Assembly: GCA_963719645.1 (NCBI GenBank)
Contig: CAVRCT010000001.1
Span: 310,001 to 374,000 of the forward strand
DNA: 64,000 bases
DNA from: CAVRCT01 sp963719645
GTDB lineage: Bacteria > Pseudomonadota > Gammaproteobacteria > DSM-16500
Reading direction: 5' to 3'
Positions 1 through 6,982 of the stretch are shown in pieces (within the stretch, counting starts at the first letter, position 1; each line of letters begins with the position of its first letter). Under the pieces are notes generated by a model. It was not told the DNA's origin. It saw nothing but the letters and a program-made list of their open reading frames with translations, and did no database searches. The position numbers and the translations under genes are program-made.

Positions 1-2
1 GC

Positions 3-473
3 GCAAATGGTTTACCTTCTGCAGAGAATGCTGGCAGTGTCACGTTACCCAAATTAACGTTTACGTTATCACTGCGGATACCGCCGACATGCGATCCCGA
101 AAAAGCAACGCAGCTTTTGAAAAAGACGTTAGAGAAAGACCCTCCGTTCGGTGCATACGTTGTATTTGAAGCTGATAAATCCTCTGCTGGTTGGAATGCC
201 CCGCGCGAAGCGGCGTGGCTCAGCAACGCGGCTCAAACAGCGTCGCTGCATTATTTTGGCAAAGAAGCCGTTTACATGGGTGAAGGCGGCACGATTCCCT
301 TTATGGGCATGTTAGGAAAAAAGTTTCCGCAGGCGCAGTTTATGATTACGGGCGTTTTAGGCCCTGAAGCCAATGCCCATGGACCGAATGAATTTTTACA
401 TATTCCGACGGCCAAACAGTTGACGTGTTGCGTGGCTGAGGTGATTGAAGAACATTTTAAACAGTCGTCCTGA
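3..473 (+). CDS. M20-family zinc peptidase, C-terminal part (5' end outside window)
   Basis: The frame is open from the window edge to the stop at 471-473, giving about 156 residues. The start lies outside the window; the TTG at 117 is internal. The segment reads like the end of the dimerisation (lid) domain of an M20/M25/M40 aminoacylase or dipeptidase (LRIPPTCDP, then KTLEKDPPFGAYVVFE). The end of the catalytic domain follows, with GEGGTIPFM and a late histidine in the context EANAHGPNEFLHI, where M20 enzymes place the last metal-binding His. The expected role is metal-dependent hydrolysis of a peptide or amide bond in the cytoplasm. Substrate cannot be told from this part. The gene is followed by twin palindromes rather than another gene. 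Confidence 0.8.
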   Translation, partial: ANGLPSAENAGSVTLPKLTFTLSLRIPPTCDPEKATQLLKKTLEKDPPFGAYVVFEADKSSAGWNAPREAAWLSNAAQTASLHYFGKEAVYMGEGGTIPFMGMLGKKFPQAQFMITGVLGPEANAHGPNEFLHIPTAKQLTCCVAEVIEEHFKQSS

Positions 474-490
474 CGCTGAAGGTTTTAATC

Positions 491-685
491 TGAGCCGCGA
501 CCGTCAGGGAGCGATCACCGAAAATTCAATTTTCACCTGATGCGCGACACTCCCTGACGGTCGTGGCTCAGATCAAAAGCTGTTTATTGCGAGGAAGGCT
601 TTAATCTGAGCCGCGACCGTCAGGGAGCGATCACCGAAAATCCAATTTTCACCTGATGCGCGACACTCCCTGACGGTCGTGGCTC
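491..685. repeat. Twin palindromic units (GAGCCGCGACCGTCAGGGAG family), copies 1 and 2
   Basis: Two near-identical palindromes occupy 491-570 and 607-685. Each begins TGAGCCGCGACCGTCAGGGA and ends with its reverse complement, so each can fold into a long hairpin. They are separated by a 36-bp spacer containing ATTGCGAGGAA. The same pair with a similar spacer recurs at 34175-34394, and a single unit lies at 53531-53623. The arrangement resembles the paired REP units (BIMEs) of enterobacteria. The first unit sits 18 bp after the M20 peptidase stop and may act as a transcript end. Nothing else is visible in the gap up to the next gene except its promoter region. Confidence 0.85.
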
Positions 686-698
686 GGTTTAAAGCTGT

Positions 699-715
699 CT
701 TAAGTTTCACTTAAG
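699..715 (+). promoter_or_regulatory. Possible PmrA-type box upstream of the kinase-like gene
   Basis: CTTAAG-TTTCA-CTTAAG is a direct repeat of a CTTAA half-site with 11-bp periodicity. This matches the known PmrA operator (CTTAAT, five bases, CTTAAT) that drives Dot/Icm effector genes in Legionella and Coxiella. A candidate -10 hexamer, TATGAT, lies at 726-731, ten bases after the second half-site, as expected where the operator replaces the -35. The half-sites end in G rather than T, and CTTAAG is common in the repeats of this genome, so chance cannot be excluded. Confidence 0.4.
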
Positions 716-760
716 CTAATTCGATTATGATTGACAGATTAAACACGATACTAGGGATTT

Positions 761-2563
761 ATGACGCAAATTCGAAAAGCACTGATTGCTGCCAATGACA
801 GAATACGAGAACAGGCAAACCTTTCCCAAGAAGTGAAAGAATTAGACAGCGGAGCCAATGCAGTTGCCTCTCGCAGATCACTTGTTTTGGATATCAAAGG
901 GCGTCATGATCAATCGTTCAAACGGGATGCTAAACAACAAGGTCCTAAAAAAACACCTATTGTCATATTAGAACAAGTTAACCCAAGCCAAAGCCAATTA
1001 GAAAGAATCCAAACCACGCATAACACCACTCTTAACGTGTCATCTGACTTTGATGAATTTCCACAAGCTATTGATGAAAAAGGCAATAAGTTTTTTATTA
1101 CGCATTTAGCCATATCTTCGTTGAGGGTATTTACGGATGGTAATCGCGGACGCTTCTCTCTCTCCCAAGTCAATGAATTAGCAAGAGACCTTATTTTAGC
1201 AGTAGAGGCATTGCATCAAGATGACTTGGTTTCATGCGATATCAAAGATCAAAACATTTTAATCTATCAAGATGCTAATAAAAACTATTATCTAAAACTC
1301 ATTGATTTTGATTTAATGAAAAAAACCGTTGCTGACAGATTCACAGCAAAACACAGCATCCAAGGTACATGGGGATATTTACCACCTGAATTAAAAGAAC
1401 TTTGTGATGTGTTTTCAGATTATTCTTTTTGGATTAAGAATGAAAATTTAACGAAACTTCCTAACATCAACGCTAAGAAAGCGGATGTCTATGCACTCGG
1501 TGTTGTACTCTGCAACGAGTTGGCTTTGTTGATAGATGATAAAAATGATAAGCAACGATTTATCGCTCAGTTTGATCAATTACTGAATCCATTGCCTGCT
1601 TATCGTCCTCAAATTAATGCGCTATTGAATAATCCTTATTTCTTGGGTGGCAAACGTGAATTTGATAAGAGAAGAAAGCTTGCTCGGCAACATGAAACAG
1701 AAATAAAAATTAACGGTGAGCAACCCAAACGAAAAAAAATGGGTGACTTATCTATTTTGCAACCCAAAAGTATTCGAGAGCCTTATAGCGAAGCCATTGC
1801 ACTTGAAGAAGCAATGCAAGAGCCGATTAGAACACGCGCCAATCTAGCTGCCATTGTCGCAAAAAGTCGGCAGTTAATAAAAACAGTTGATAAATACAAC
1901 ATGGTATATGAAGCTCCAGAGCTGGCGCTGCAATTTAAAGAAGCGGCAGCGCTTTCTATTGAAGAAGCCCAAGCGGAGTTCGCCGTCTTGGAGCATCCCG
2001 AGCGATTCAAACACCCTTCGACAAAACGGTGGTTTGGCGCTGGTTTGATTCTCGGTGCAAAAATTATTGCGGGTATCATTACCAGTGCAATTCTGTTTAC
2101 AACGGTTGCTTCACCCCCTGTTGCATTGATTATCTTGAGTGCCACCCTGTTAACCTTCGCTACGATTGGAGCTGCTTATCTACTCAACAGAGCGACTGGT
2201 CTCTATCGAATTGGCAAATTTCTTGAGCGCTGTTTTAATAATTTTAATTTCAAAGATGCCTCTCTCTTGCGCAAACAAGATGTGCATATGCGACAGCAAA
2301 AAGTGCCTAGCTCGACTCGAAAAATATTGGCACTCAGAGGAATTGTTGTGAGAGAAGAGAAAAGACAAGGAGCAGTGAATGAAATCAGTCCATGCATTGT
2401 GTTGCGCGCACAAACTCAACCACCGCTGTTTTTTAATCATCGAACAAACGAAATAAGTGTAACAACCAAGGAAGGCTTTACTTGTCGCCAGACGAGTAAA
2501 AATAATTTTAACGGTGAATTAGATGAGCGGATTCAGTTTATGAACCCGCACGCTAGATTTTGA
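761..2563 (+). CDS. Divergent Ser/Thr protein kinase-like protein with C-terminal membrane hairpin; candidate secreted effector
   Basis: The 600-residue protein has an eukaryotic-like kinase fold in residues ~60-300. The catalytic loop reads SCDIKDQN at 158-165: Asp160, Lys162 and Asn165 of the HRDxKxxN motif are kept, but His-Arg is replaced by Ser-Cys. The metal-binding motif is DFD at 182-184 instead of DFG. GTWGYLPPE (202-210) takes the place of the activation-segment end, and ADVYALGV (241-248) is the F-helix Asp motif. The N-lobe is short and no clear glycine loop is visible. Two hydrophobic helices at about 426-448 and 453-475 form a probable membrane hairpin, followed by a basic tail of ~125 residues. 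This architecture recalls the Legionella LegK effectors, and a PmrA-like box precedes the gene. Activity is uncertain given the altered loop and DFD. Substrate unknown. Confidence 0.7.
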   Translation: MTQIRKALIAANDRIREQANLSQEVKELDSGANAVASRRSLVLDIKGRHDQSFKRDAKQQGPKKTPIVILEQVNPSQSQLERIQTTHNTTLNVSSDFDEFPQAIDEKGNKFFITHLAISSLRVFTDGNRGRFSLSQVNELARDLILAVEALHQDDLVSCDIKDQNILIYQDANKNYYLKLIDFDLMKKTVADRFTAKHSIQGTWGYLPPELKELCDVFSDYSFWIKNENLTKLPNINAKKADVYALGVVLCNELALLIDDKNDKQRFIAQFDQLLNPLPAYRPQINALLNNPYFLGGKREFDKRRKLARQHETEIKINGEQPKRKKMGDLSILQPKSIREPYSEAIALEEAMQEPIRTRANLAAIVAKSRQLIKTVDKYNMVYEAPELALQFKEAAALSIEEAQAEFAVLEHPERFKHPSTKRWFGAGLILGAKIIAGIITSAILFTTVASPPVALIILSATLLTFATIGAAYLLNRATGLYRIGKFLERCFNNFNFKDASLLRKQDVHMRQQKVPSSTRKILALRGIVVREEKRQGAVNEISPCIVLRAQTQPPLFFNHRTNEISVTTKEGFTCRQTSKNNFNGELDERIQFMNPHARF

Positions 2564-2568
2564 TAAAA

Positions 2569-2597
2569 GGTGCGCAGTCGTAAACTGCGCACTTTGC
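2569..2597. terminator. Probable bidirectional terminator hairpin between convergent genes
   Basis: GGTGCGCAG and CTGCGCACT form a 9-bp stem around a short TCGTAAA loop. It is flanked by AAAA on the left and TTT on the right, and lies exactly between the convergent stops of the kinase-like gene and the HdeD-like gene. The T-run on either strand is short. Confidence 0.6.
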
Positions 2598-2600
2598 AAG

Positions 2601-3167
2601 TTATGCTGATAATTTTTTTGCTGCCATCGCAGACATCATATAAGCAATGCCGCAGAAGACCAGATCAATTCCCACAAAAAGCCCAATGATAAATAAGCTA
2701 GACGATGGCCAGCTTGCAATAATCATTAATCCTAGCAATAAAGTAATGACACCGTTTAACCAACCCCAACCCCAATTAGGCGCACGTAAAGTAGGTGAAA
2801 ATGCTAAGCGAAAAATGCCGAGAATAATGTAAAAAATACCTAAGAAAAAAGTTAATGAAACAGATCCTGCAATGGGATTAAAAATAAATATCAAACCTGC
2901 TGCAATATACAATAGCGCAAAAAGCAAATGCAGAAAAAACCCACTCCCTTTTTGGTGCCAGAATGTAAATGCATCGTATGCCAAGATGACACCGCCAAAT
3001 AACAGTAGAAAACCTAAGAAAATCACAGAGAGTAAGGTTGTAAACGTAGCGGCACTGATAGCTAATAATCCTAAAATGAATAAAACAACTCCAAAAACAA
3101 AGAATCGTTTCCAATTATTGCCAAACGCGCGTAAATGTTGGGTATCAAATCCTAATAGTAGGCTCAT
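2601..3167 (-). CDS. HdeD-family (DUF308) integral membrane protein
   Basis: The 188-residue protein consists almost entirely of six hydrophobic helices in three hairpins (for example FVFGVVLFILGLLAI, FLLLFGGVILAYDAF, HLLFALLYIAAGLIFIF, LTFFLGIFYIILGIFRLAF, WLNGVITLLLGLMIIA, LFIIGLFVGIDLVFCGIAYM). Length and the repeated G-[IL]-F-x-[LI] pattern fit HdeD/DUF308 inner-membrane proteins; E. coli HdeD contributes to acid resistance at high cell density. A role in acid tolerance here is plausible for a bacterium living in vacuoles but is inference. The gene stands alone and is convergent with the kinase-like gene; the ATG is preceded by AAGGAAGAAC on the minus strand. Confidence 0.8.
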   Translation of the reverse strand: MSLLLGFDTQHLRAFGNNWKRFFVFGVVLFILGLLAISAATFTTLLSVIFLGFLLLFGGVILAYDAFTFWHQKGSGFFLHLLFALLYIAAGLIFIFNPIAGSVSLTFFLGIFYIILGIFRLAFSPTLRAPNWGWGWLNGVITLLLGLMIIASWPSSSLFIIGLFVGIDLVFCGIAYMMSAMAAKKLSA

Positions 3168-3231
3168 AGTTCTTCCTTGTAATGAATGAGTGACGGGGAA
3201 TTATAGCAGGTAGTGTGACGATGAAGAAAGC

Positions 3232-3390
3232 CTCTGCTAAAAAGGGAGATCCTTCGGAGCGAAAAGCACTCAGGATGACAGCCCTTTCTTTTGCAGGAGC
3301 TGCTTAAGACAAGGGCTTCCCCCTTTGAAAAAGGGGGATTGAGGGGGATTTTGTAAAAAAAATAAATTTTATAAAAATCCCTCCTGACCT
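3232..3390. repeat. Fragments of two intergenic palindrome families
   Basis: Bases ~3244-3283 are the right arm of the 125-bp palindrome (GGAGATCCTTCGGAGCGAAA, then AGCACTCAGGATGACAG). Bases ~3317-3385 are an arm of the 'CCCCCTTTTTCAAA / ATACAAATCCCCC' palindrome. Neither copy is complete. The following 237-bp element is inserted in the second of these. No gene was found in this gap. Confidence 0.75.
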
Positions 3391-3627
3391 CAATGGAACT
3401 AGCTTAAGAACTGTCGTCCCGGAATTTAGTAGCTCTTAACGAGCGCCTTTTGCTCGTTTAGAGCTACTTAATGTCCGGGATCCATCTTCAATTTATCGCC
3501 CTCTTGCTTTTAACTTATATGCTTTAAGCAAAATGGATCCCGGACATTAACTGGCGCTAAATTCGCAAAAAGCGCTCATTAAGCGCCAGTAAATTCCGGG
3601 ACGACAGTTCTTAAGCTAGTGCCATTG
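3391..3627. mobile_element. 237-bp non-coding inverted-repeat element, copy 1
   Basis: The ends are ~38-bp inverted repeats beginning CAATGG(C/A)ACTAGCTTAAGA. Between them lie three further hairpins: GTAGCTCTTAACGAGC with its complement, a central arm built on GTCCGGGATCCAT, and CTGGCGCT paired with AGCGCCAG. The whole can fold into a cloverleaf. It carries no open reading frame. It is flanked by an 11-bp direct repeat, CCTCCTGACCT, immediately before base 3391 and after base 3627, so it arrived by transposition-like insertion. Other copies: 6541-6777, 39647-39883, 47520-47756. This copy has one base change (A for C) in the left arm. Confidence 0.9.
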
Positions 3628-3685
3628 CCTCCTGACCTCCCTTTTTCAAAGGGAGAGACTTCTCTAAGCAGATAACTGCTATATA

Positions 3686-3760
3686 ATTTTCAAGACAGTT
3701 GCTTCGGAGCGAAAAACACTCAGGATGACAACCTTTTCTTAAGCGCTCAGGATGACAAGC
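3686..3760. mobile_element. Remnant of an IS110 right end joined to its target palindrome
   Basis: TAATTTTCAAGACAGTTG at about 3686-3703 matches base for base the last 18 bases of the IS110 element that ends at 52717. It is followed by the same junction CTTCGGAGCGAAA and CACTCAGGATGACA found to the right of that element. This is what remains when an IS110 copy inserted in the same palindrome loses everything but its right end. Degenerate tandem AAGC-CTCAGGATGACA units follow, to ~3760. Confidence 0.7.
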
Positions 3761-3775
3761 CTTTTCTTAAGCATT

Positions 3776-4363
3776 TTATCTTTTGACATACATGGAAGAA
3801 CGTATCGACTGATTCGCAGCAGATTGCTCGGGATTTGATGTTACTGTAATAGAAGCACTTTGAAATTGCGCTGAACTCTTACCCGTTTCTTTAACCTTCA
3901 TGGCTGCTTTGTTTTTATGTTCCAAAAGTAATGCCTGATGCAATAAATCACACTGAGTCTCACCTAATAAATTTCTTAATCGCAACATTTGACTCCAATA
4001 TTTTTCAGATGGACTGGATTTTGCTATCCTCAATGCGCGTTGTGCCATCCAAATGTAATAACCAATGTCACTGGCCTGAGGGCCTGTTGCAAAGTCCTGA
4101 GGAGTTTTAGCCTCTTTACTTTCTACAGTAGAATGAGCAGATGTTGTTGCCGAGACAGTCTGTCGATTATTCGCAAGAGTGAAAGAGATTGGTTTCATGG
4201 TTGATAAACCGGAAGGAGCTGGATTTGGTTTTGTCTTGGTGCGAGCCAACATTTTATTATTGCTTAGATCAATGTCTTTCGAGTCAAATTTGAATACATT
4301 AGGCTTACGTTTATTATTTACAGGAGTATCAGAGCGTTCTTTGGGTGATCGAGAGTCTGCCAT
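3776..4363 (-). CDS. Hypothetical protein, low-complexity N-terminus
   Basis: Start chosen at the ATG at 4361-4363 (MADSRSPKER), which has AAAGGAGA seven bases upstream. A longer frame to 4465 would overlap the neighbouring gene and lacks such a site. The 195-residue product has a polar, basic, Ser/Thr/Lys/Asn-rich first half without signal peptide or membrane helix. A short helical segment at about 100-150 (SDIGYYIWMAQRALRIAKSS, then MLRLRNLLGETQCDLLHQAL) is followed by a polar tail. No known family recognised. It follows the exported protein gene by 73 bases containing a stem-loop, so the two may be co-transcribed. The high polarity and lack of conserved motifs are compatible with a lineage-specific effector, but that is a guess. 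Confidence 0.6.
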   Translation of the reverse strand: MADSRSPKERSDTPVNNKRKPNVFKFDSKDIDLSNNKMLARTKTKPNPAPSGLSTMKPISFTLANNRQTVSATTSAHSTVESKEAKTPQDFATGPQASDIGYYIWMAQRALRIAKSSPSEKYWSQMLRLRNLLGETQCDLLHQALLLEHKNKAAMKVKETGKSSAQFQSASITVTSNPEQSAANQSIRSSMYVKR

Positions 4364-4398
4364 AGCGATTTCTCCTTTCTCTATTCTGTTTCTTCCTT

Positions 4399-4421
4399 GA
4401 ACCCCTGGGCTTCTTGCCCAG
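4399..4421 (-). other. Stem-loop between two minus-strand genes
   Basis: CCTGGGC and GCCCAGG form a 7-bp GC-rich stem around TTCTT. It lies between the stop of the exported protein gene and the ribosome-binding site of the next gene. There is no T-run, so it is more likely a processing or attenuation hairpin than a full terminator. Confidence 0.4.
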
Positions 4422-4436
4422 GAGTATAACCCAACG

Positions 4437-4952
4437 TTATCTTGGACAGCTCGTACAATAATCAATTAACAACGTCACATTTTGCAACTGTTGCGGTGAA
4501 AATTTTTCACTGCTGTCAATTTTCGTCACCGTGTAAGTTAACGTTTTTTCTTTGTCATCATAGCTAGGATTGGTTAACACCACTAAAATATTCGTGAGAT
4601 CGTGATTCGCTGGATTGACACCACTTAAATTACCGTTCGGCGCATCTTTTTTAAAGCTATCCGTCTCGGTCGCTGCAGGTTCGTTCCAATCACGAATAAA
4701 TTTCTTAACGGGGACAACGCCAATCACTCGGCTCGGACGATCTGAGAAACAAGTCATTTGAGGATGCACGTCTTTTAACGTTAACGTATATGAATTAGGC
4801 GTATTCTGAATCGGTTTTAAATCCGCCGCTTTCGCTGTTTGAACATAGAGATATTGAATATCTTTTGCTTTACTGTCAGTCGCATAGCTATTGATCGTGA
4901 AGCCCAAACACAGTGCCAACATACCGCAAATACTAAGAATCTTTTTCAACAT
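4437..4952 (-). CDS. Exported protein of unknown function
   Basis: The 171-residue protein begins with a clear signal peptide (MLKKILSICGMLALCLGFTI, with NSYA as probable cleavage site), so it is exported to the periplasm or beyond. The mature part is hydrophilic, has three cysteines (one in MTCFSDRPSR, two at the C-terminus, CTSCPR) and a beta-rich pattern (ILVVLTNPSYD, LTYTVTKI, VTLLIDYC). I do not recognise a family. A putative sigma70 promoter lies upstream at 4977-5006. It is followed by the unknown 195-residue gene in the same direction. Confidence 0.7.
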   Translation of the reverse strand: MLKKILSICGMLALCLGFTINSYATDSKAKDIQYLYVQTAKAADLKPIQNTPNSYTLTLKDVHPQMTCFSDRPSRVIGVVPVKKFIRDWNEPAATETDSFKKDAPNGNLSGVNPANHDLTNILVVLTNPSYDDKEKTLTYTVTKIDSSEKFSPQQLQNVTLLIDYCTSCPR

Positions 4953-4976
4953 AAATACCTCGTTCTAAAAATGTCT

Positions 4977-5006
4977 ATTTTAGCTCAATATATGAACAAG
5001 TTGCAA
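4977..5006 (-). promoter_or_regulatory. Putative sigma70 promoter of the exported protein gene
   Basis: On the minus strand: -35 TTGCAA (5001-5006), an 18-bp spacer, and -10 TAAAAT (4977-4982), 24 bases upstream of the start codon. Pattern match only. Confidence 0.4.
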
Positions 5007-5043
5007 GCGATAGATCTCTTTCTAAAAATAAAAGCAAAAAGTG

Positions 5044-5089
5044 TTTAAAAAATCCCCTGTTGGGTATATAATATACAATTTAGACAGGG
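5044..5089 (+). promoter_or_regulatory. Putative promoter with overlapping inverted repeat
   Basis: A perfect -10 TATAAT sits at 5067-5072 with TTTAAA at 5044-5049 (17-bp spacer) as a weak -35. CCCTGT at about 5055-5060 and ACAGGG at 5083-5089 form an inverted repeat that brackets the -10, a position suited to a repressor. The start codon of the membrane protein gene follows at 5099. Confidence 0.4.
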
Positions 5090-5098
5090 TATTAATTA

Positions 5099-6445
5099 AT
5101 GCTTTCAAATTCAGCACCGAATCCAAAAAAGTCACGCTTAAATGAGCTAGGGCAAGCTTTACTCGATAAAGCGTCAGATATTGCTGAAAATGTTGCAGAG
5201 CGCAAAAAACATGTTAAGCAAACAGTGCGTCGTTACAATAATCATTATAATCAAGTCGTAAAACCTAAAGCCGATTTTGTTGTTTTAGGGCCTCTTGGAG
5301 CAGCATTAAACTCGGAAATATTTAGCGATCGAATTGCTCAGTTTATGATGGGATATCCCGAAGTCGCAAACGATTTTAAATACGTTTATCATTTTGTCAG
5401 ATTAGGTCTCATCGTTGTAACAGGCGCTGCAGGTGTTTATTTTCTTACTTGCAAAGATGACAATCGCACTTGGGAAATTCGTTATAAAAAGGGCTTAGAT
5501 GCGGCAAGAACTTTTTCGTTTTTGTTAATGTTGATACTCCAGGTCTACAATAAATTTGCGCCCACCGATGAAAAAGGTGATACCTATCTCGATGATAAAT
5601 TATTTTGGCCTTTGGTTGTGACTTCCTGTCTTGCTGCAGGTGCTTTCAAAGTTTATCGGTTTAACGATGCAAATAAAGATGGACTTCGAACCATTTGCAG
5701 CATTGGCAAATCACGTGCTGCTTTACTTGTGTTAGACATGCTTAGTCGAGGAGTCATCTATGGATCAATCGCTGCTCCCTTATTAAATTGGGTTAGCGAG
5801 AAAATTGGTTCAGGAGCGCTGGACACGCAAACGATGTATATAAACGCTGCGATCTCTGCCGGATCAGTTTCAGCAATTCAAACATTATTTGATAATGCAG
5901 AACCAGGAAATTATGCGATTAAAGAAATCATAGGACTACTCTTTTCGTTGCCTGACTTCGTGGAAAAATTACTTTTTTCTGATCTGTGGCACGATAATCA
6001 GTTAGTGATGCTGCAGGGAGCGGAGGTTTTGGCATGGTTGGTATTTTTTCAGTTAACTGTTATGTTGGCGTGTAGTGCTTCTTATGAAAATCTTGCAGAT
6101 GCCCATTTAGAGTTTGATCCGAATGATTATGATATGGGGGGTGTTGCTAATTTATTTCCAGAGAGCGATGAAGATGAAAAAGCGTTTGACGAAGAGCGAG
6201 CTGATGGCCAACCGCTTTCATCATATAATGCAGCTGCCGCTGATGAAAAATCTAGTGTCGTTTTACATGATCAAACCAAGCCGCCAGCGCCAGACTATGA
6301 TGCATCGAATGCTGCTGCATCTGTTCCAAAGAGTTTTGGTCACTACAACAGTCAACGTGCAACATTTAAACCGGCTCCAACGTCGGAAGTTGCAATCGAA
6401 ATCCCAACGACACCGCAACGTAAAAAACAGAACCCTAGTACTTAA
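5099..6445 (+). CDS. Multi-spanning membrane protein of unknown function; possible effector
   Basis: The 448-residue protein has a basic, helical N-terminus of about 60 residues and no signal peptide. Hydrophobic segments lie near 97-117 (HFVRLGLIVVTGAAGVYFL), 138-152, 168-186, 206-230, 248-264, 275-292 and 305-326 (GAEVLAWLVFFQLTVMLACS). A polar tail of ~120 residues is rich in Asp/Glu, then Ala/Pro (ESDEDEKAFDEERADG, PPAPDYDAS). No enzymatic motif is visible and I do not recognise the family. The layout (charged N-terminus, several helices, long disordered acidic C-terminus) resembles membrane-inserting effectors of Legionellales but proves nothing. Confidence 0.65.
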   Translation: MLSNSAPNPKKSRLNELGQALLDKASDIAENVAERKKHVKQTVRRYNNHYNQVVKPKADFVVLGPLGAALNSEIFSDRIAQFMMGYPEVANDFKYVYHFVRLGLIVVTGAAGVYFLTCKDDNRTWEIRYKKGLDAARTFSFLLMLILQVYNKFAPTDEKGDTYLDDKLFWPLVVTSCLAAGAFKVYRFNDANKDGLRTICSIGKSRAALLVLDMLSRGVIYGSIAAPLLNWVSEKIGSGALDTQTMYINAAISAGSVSAIQTLFDNAEPGNYAIKEIIGLLFSLPDFVEKLLFSDLWHDNQLVMLQGAEVLAWLVFFQLTVMLACSASYENLADAHLEFDPNDYDMGGVANLFPESDEDEKAFDEERADGQPLSSYNAAAADEKSSVVLHDQTKPPAPDYDASNAAASVPKSFGHYNSQRATFKPAPTSEVAIEIPTTPQRKKQNPST

Positions 6446-6515
6446 GAGAGGGCTGTTATCTTGAGTGCTTCAGCTCCTGAGAAAAGAAGGGTAAACATCG
6501 AATAAGAACTTCTTC

Positions 6516-6900
6516 TTTTTATACAAATCCCCCTTGTTTCCAATGGCACTAGCTTAAGAACTGTCGTCCCGGAATTTAGTAGCTCTTAACGAGCGCCTTT
6601 TGCTCGTTTAGAGCTACTTAATGTCCGGGATCCATCTTCAATTTATCGCCCTCTTGCTTTTAACTTATATGCTTTAAGCAAAATGGATCCCGGACATTAA
6701 CTGGCGCTAAATTCGCAAAAAGCGCTCATTAAGCGCCAGTAAATTCCGGGACGACAGTTCTTAAGCTAGTGCCATTGCCCCTTGTTCCCCCTTTTTCAAA
6801 GTGGGAGACCTTCTAAGCAGCTTTCACCGTTAAAACACAAAGCTGCTTAGAAGGTCTCCCACTTTGAAAAAGGGGGAACAAGGGGGATTTGTATAAAAAA
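6516..6900. repeat. Large palindrome (ATACAAATCCCCCTTG family) interrupted by the 237-bp element
   Basis: The left arm (TTTTTATACAAATCCCCCTT) and the right arm ending GGGGGATTTGTATAAAAA are inverted repeats. The inner arms CCCCCTTTTTCAAAGTGGGA, then GACCTTCTAAGCAGCTTT, pair across a short loop near 6820-6840. The 237-bp element splits the left arm. A sister copy at 47409-47781 carries the element in the right arm instead. The surrounding gap (6446-6982) holds no gene; 6450-6515 is a degenerate GTCATCCTGAGTGC arm. Confidence 0.85.
6541..6777. mobile_element. 237-bp non-coding inverted-repeat element, copy 2
   Basis: Same sequence as the copies at 39647 and 47520. It is flanked by CCCCTTGTTTC on the left and CCCCTTGTTCC on the right, an 11-bp target duplication with one mismatch. 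It is inserted in the left arm of the surrounding palindrome. Cloverleaf-forming, no reading frame. Confidence 0.9.
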
Positions 6901-6982
6901 AAATTAAATTTCTTTCTGTAGATAGAAATCAAGGGTTCTTAAGCAGCTTAAAAACCCCTGATTTCATCCAGGCTACAAAAAA

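Noticed and set aside
2029..2440. Several short frames overlapping the kinase-like gene on both strands
   Set aside because: Shadow frames of a well-supported long gene, without start signals.
3391..3627. 237-bp cloverleaf considered as a structured RNA gene or riboswitch
   Set aside because: Perfect target-site duplications and position in both orientations relative to neighbours indicate mobile DNA; no consistent relation to a downstream gene.
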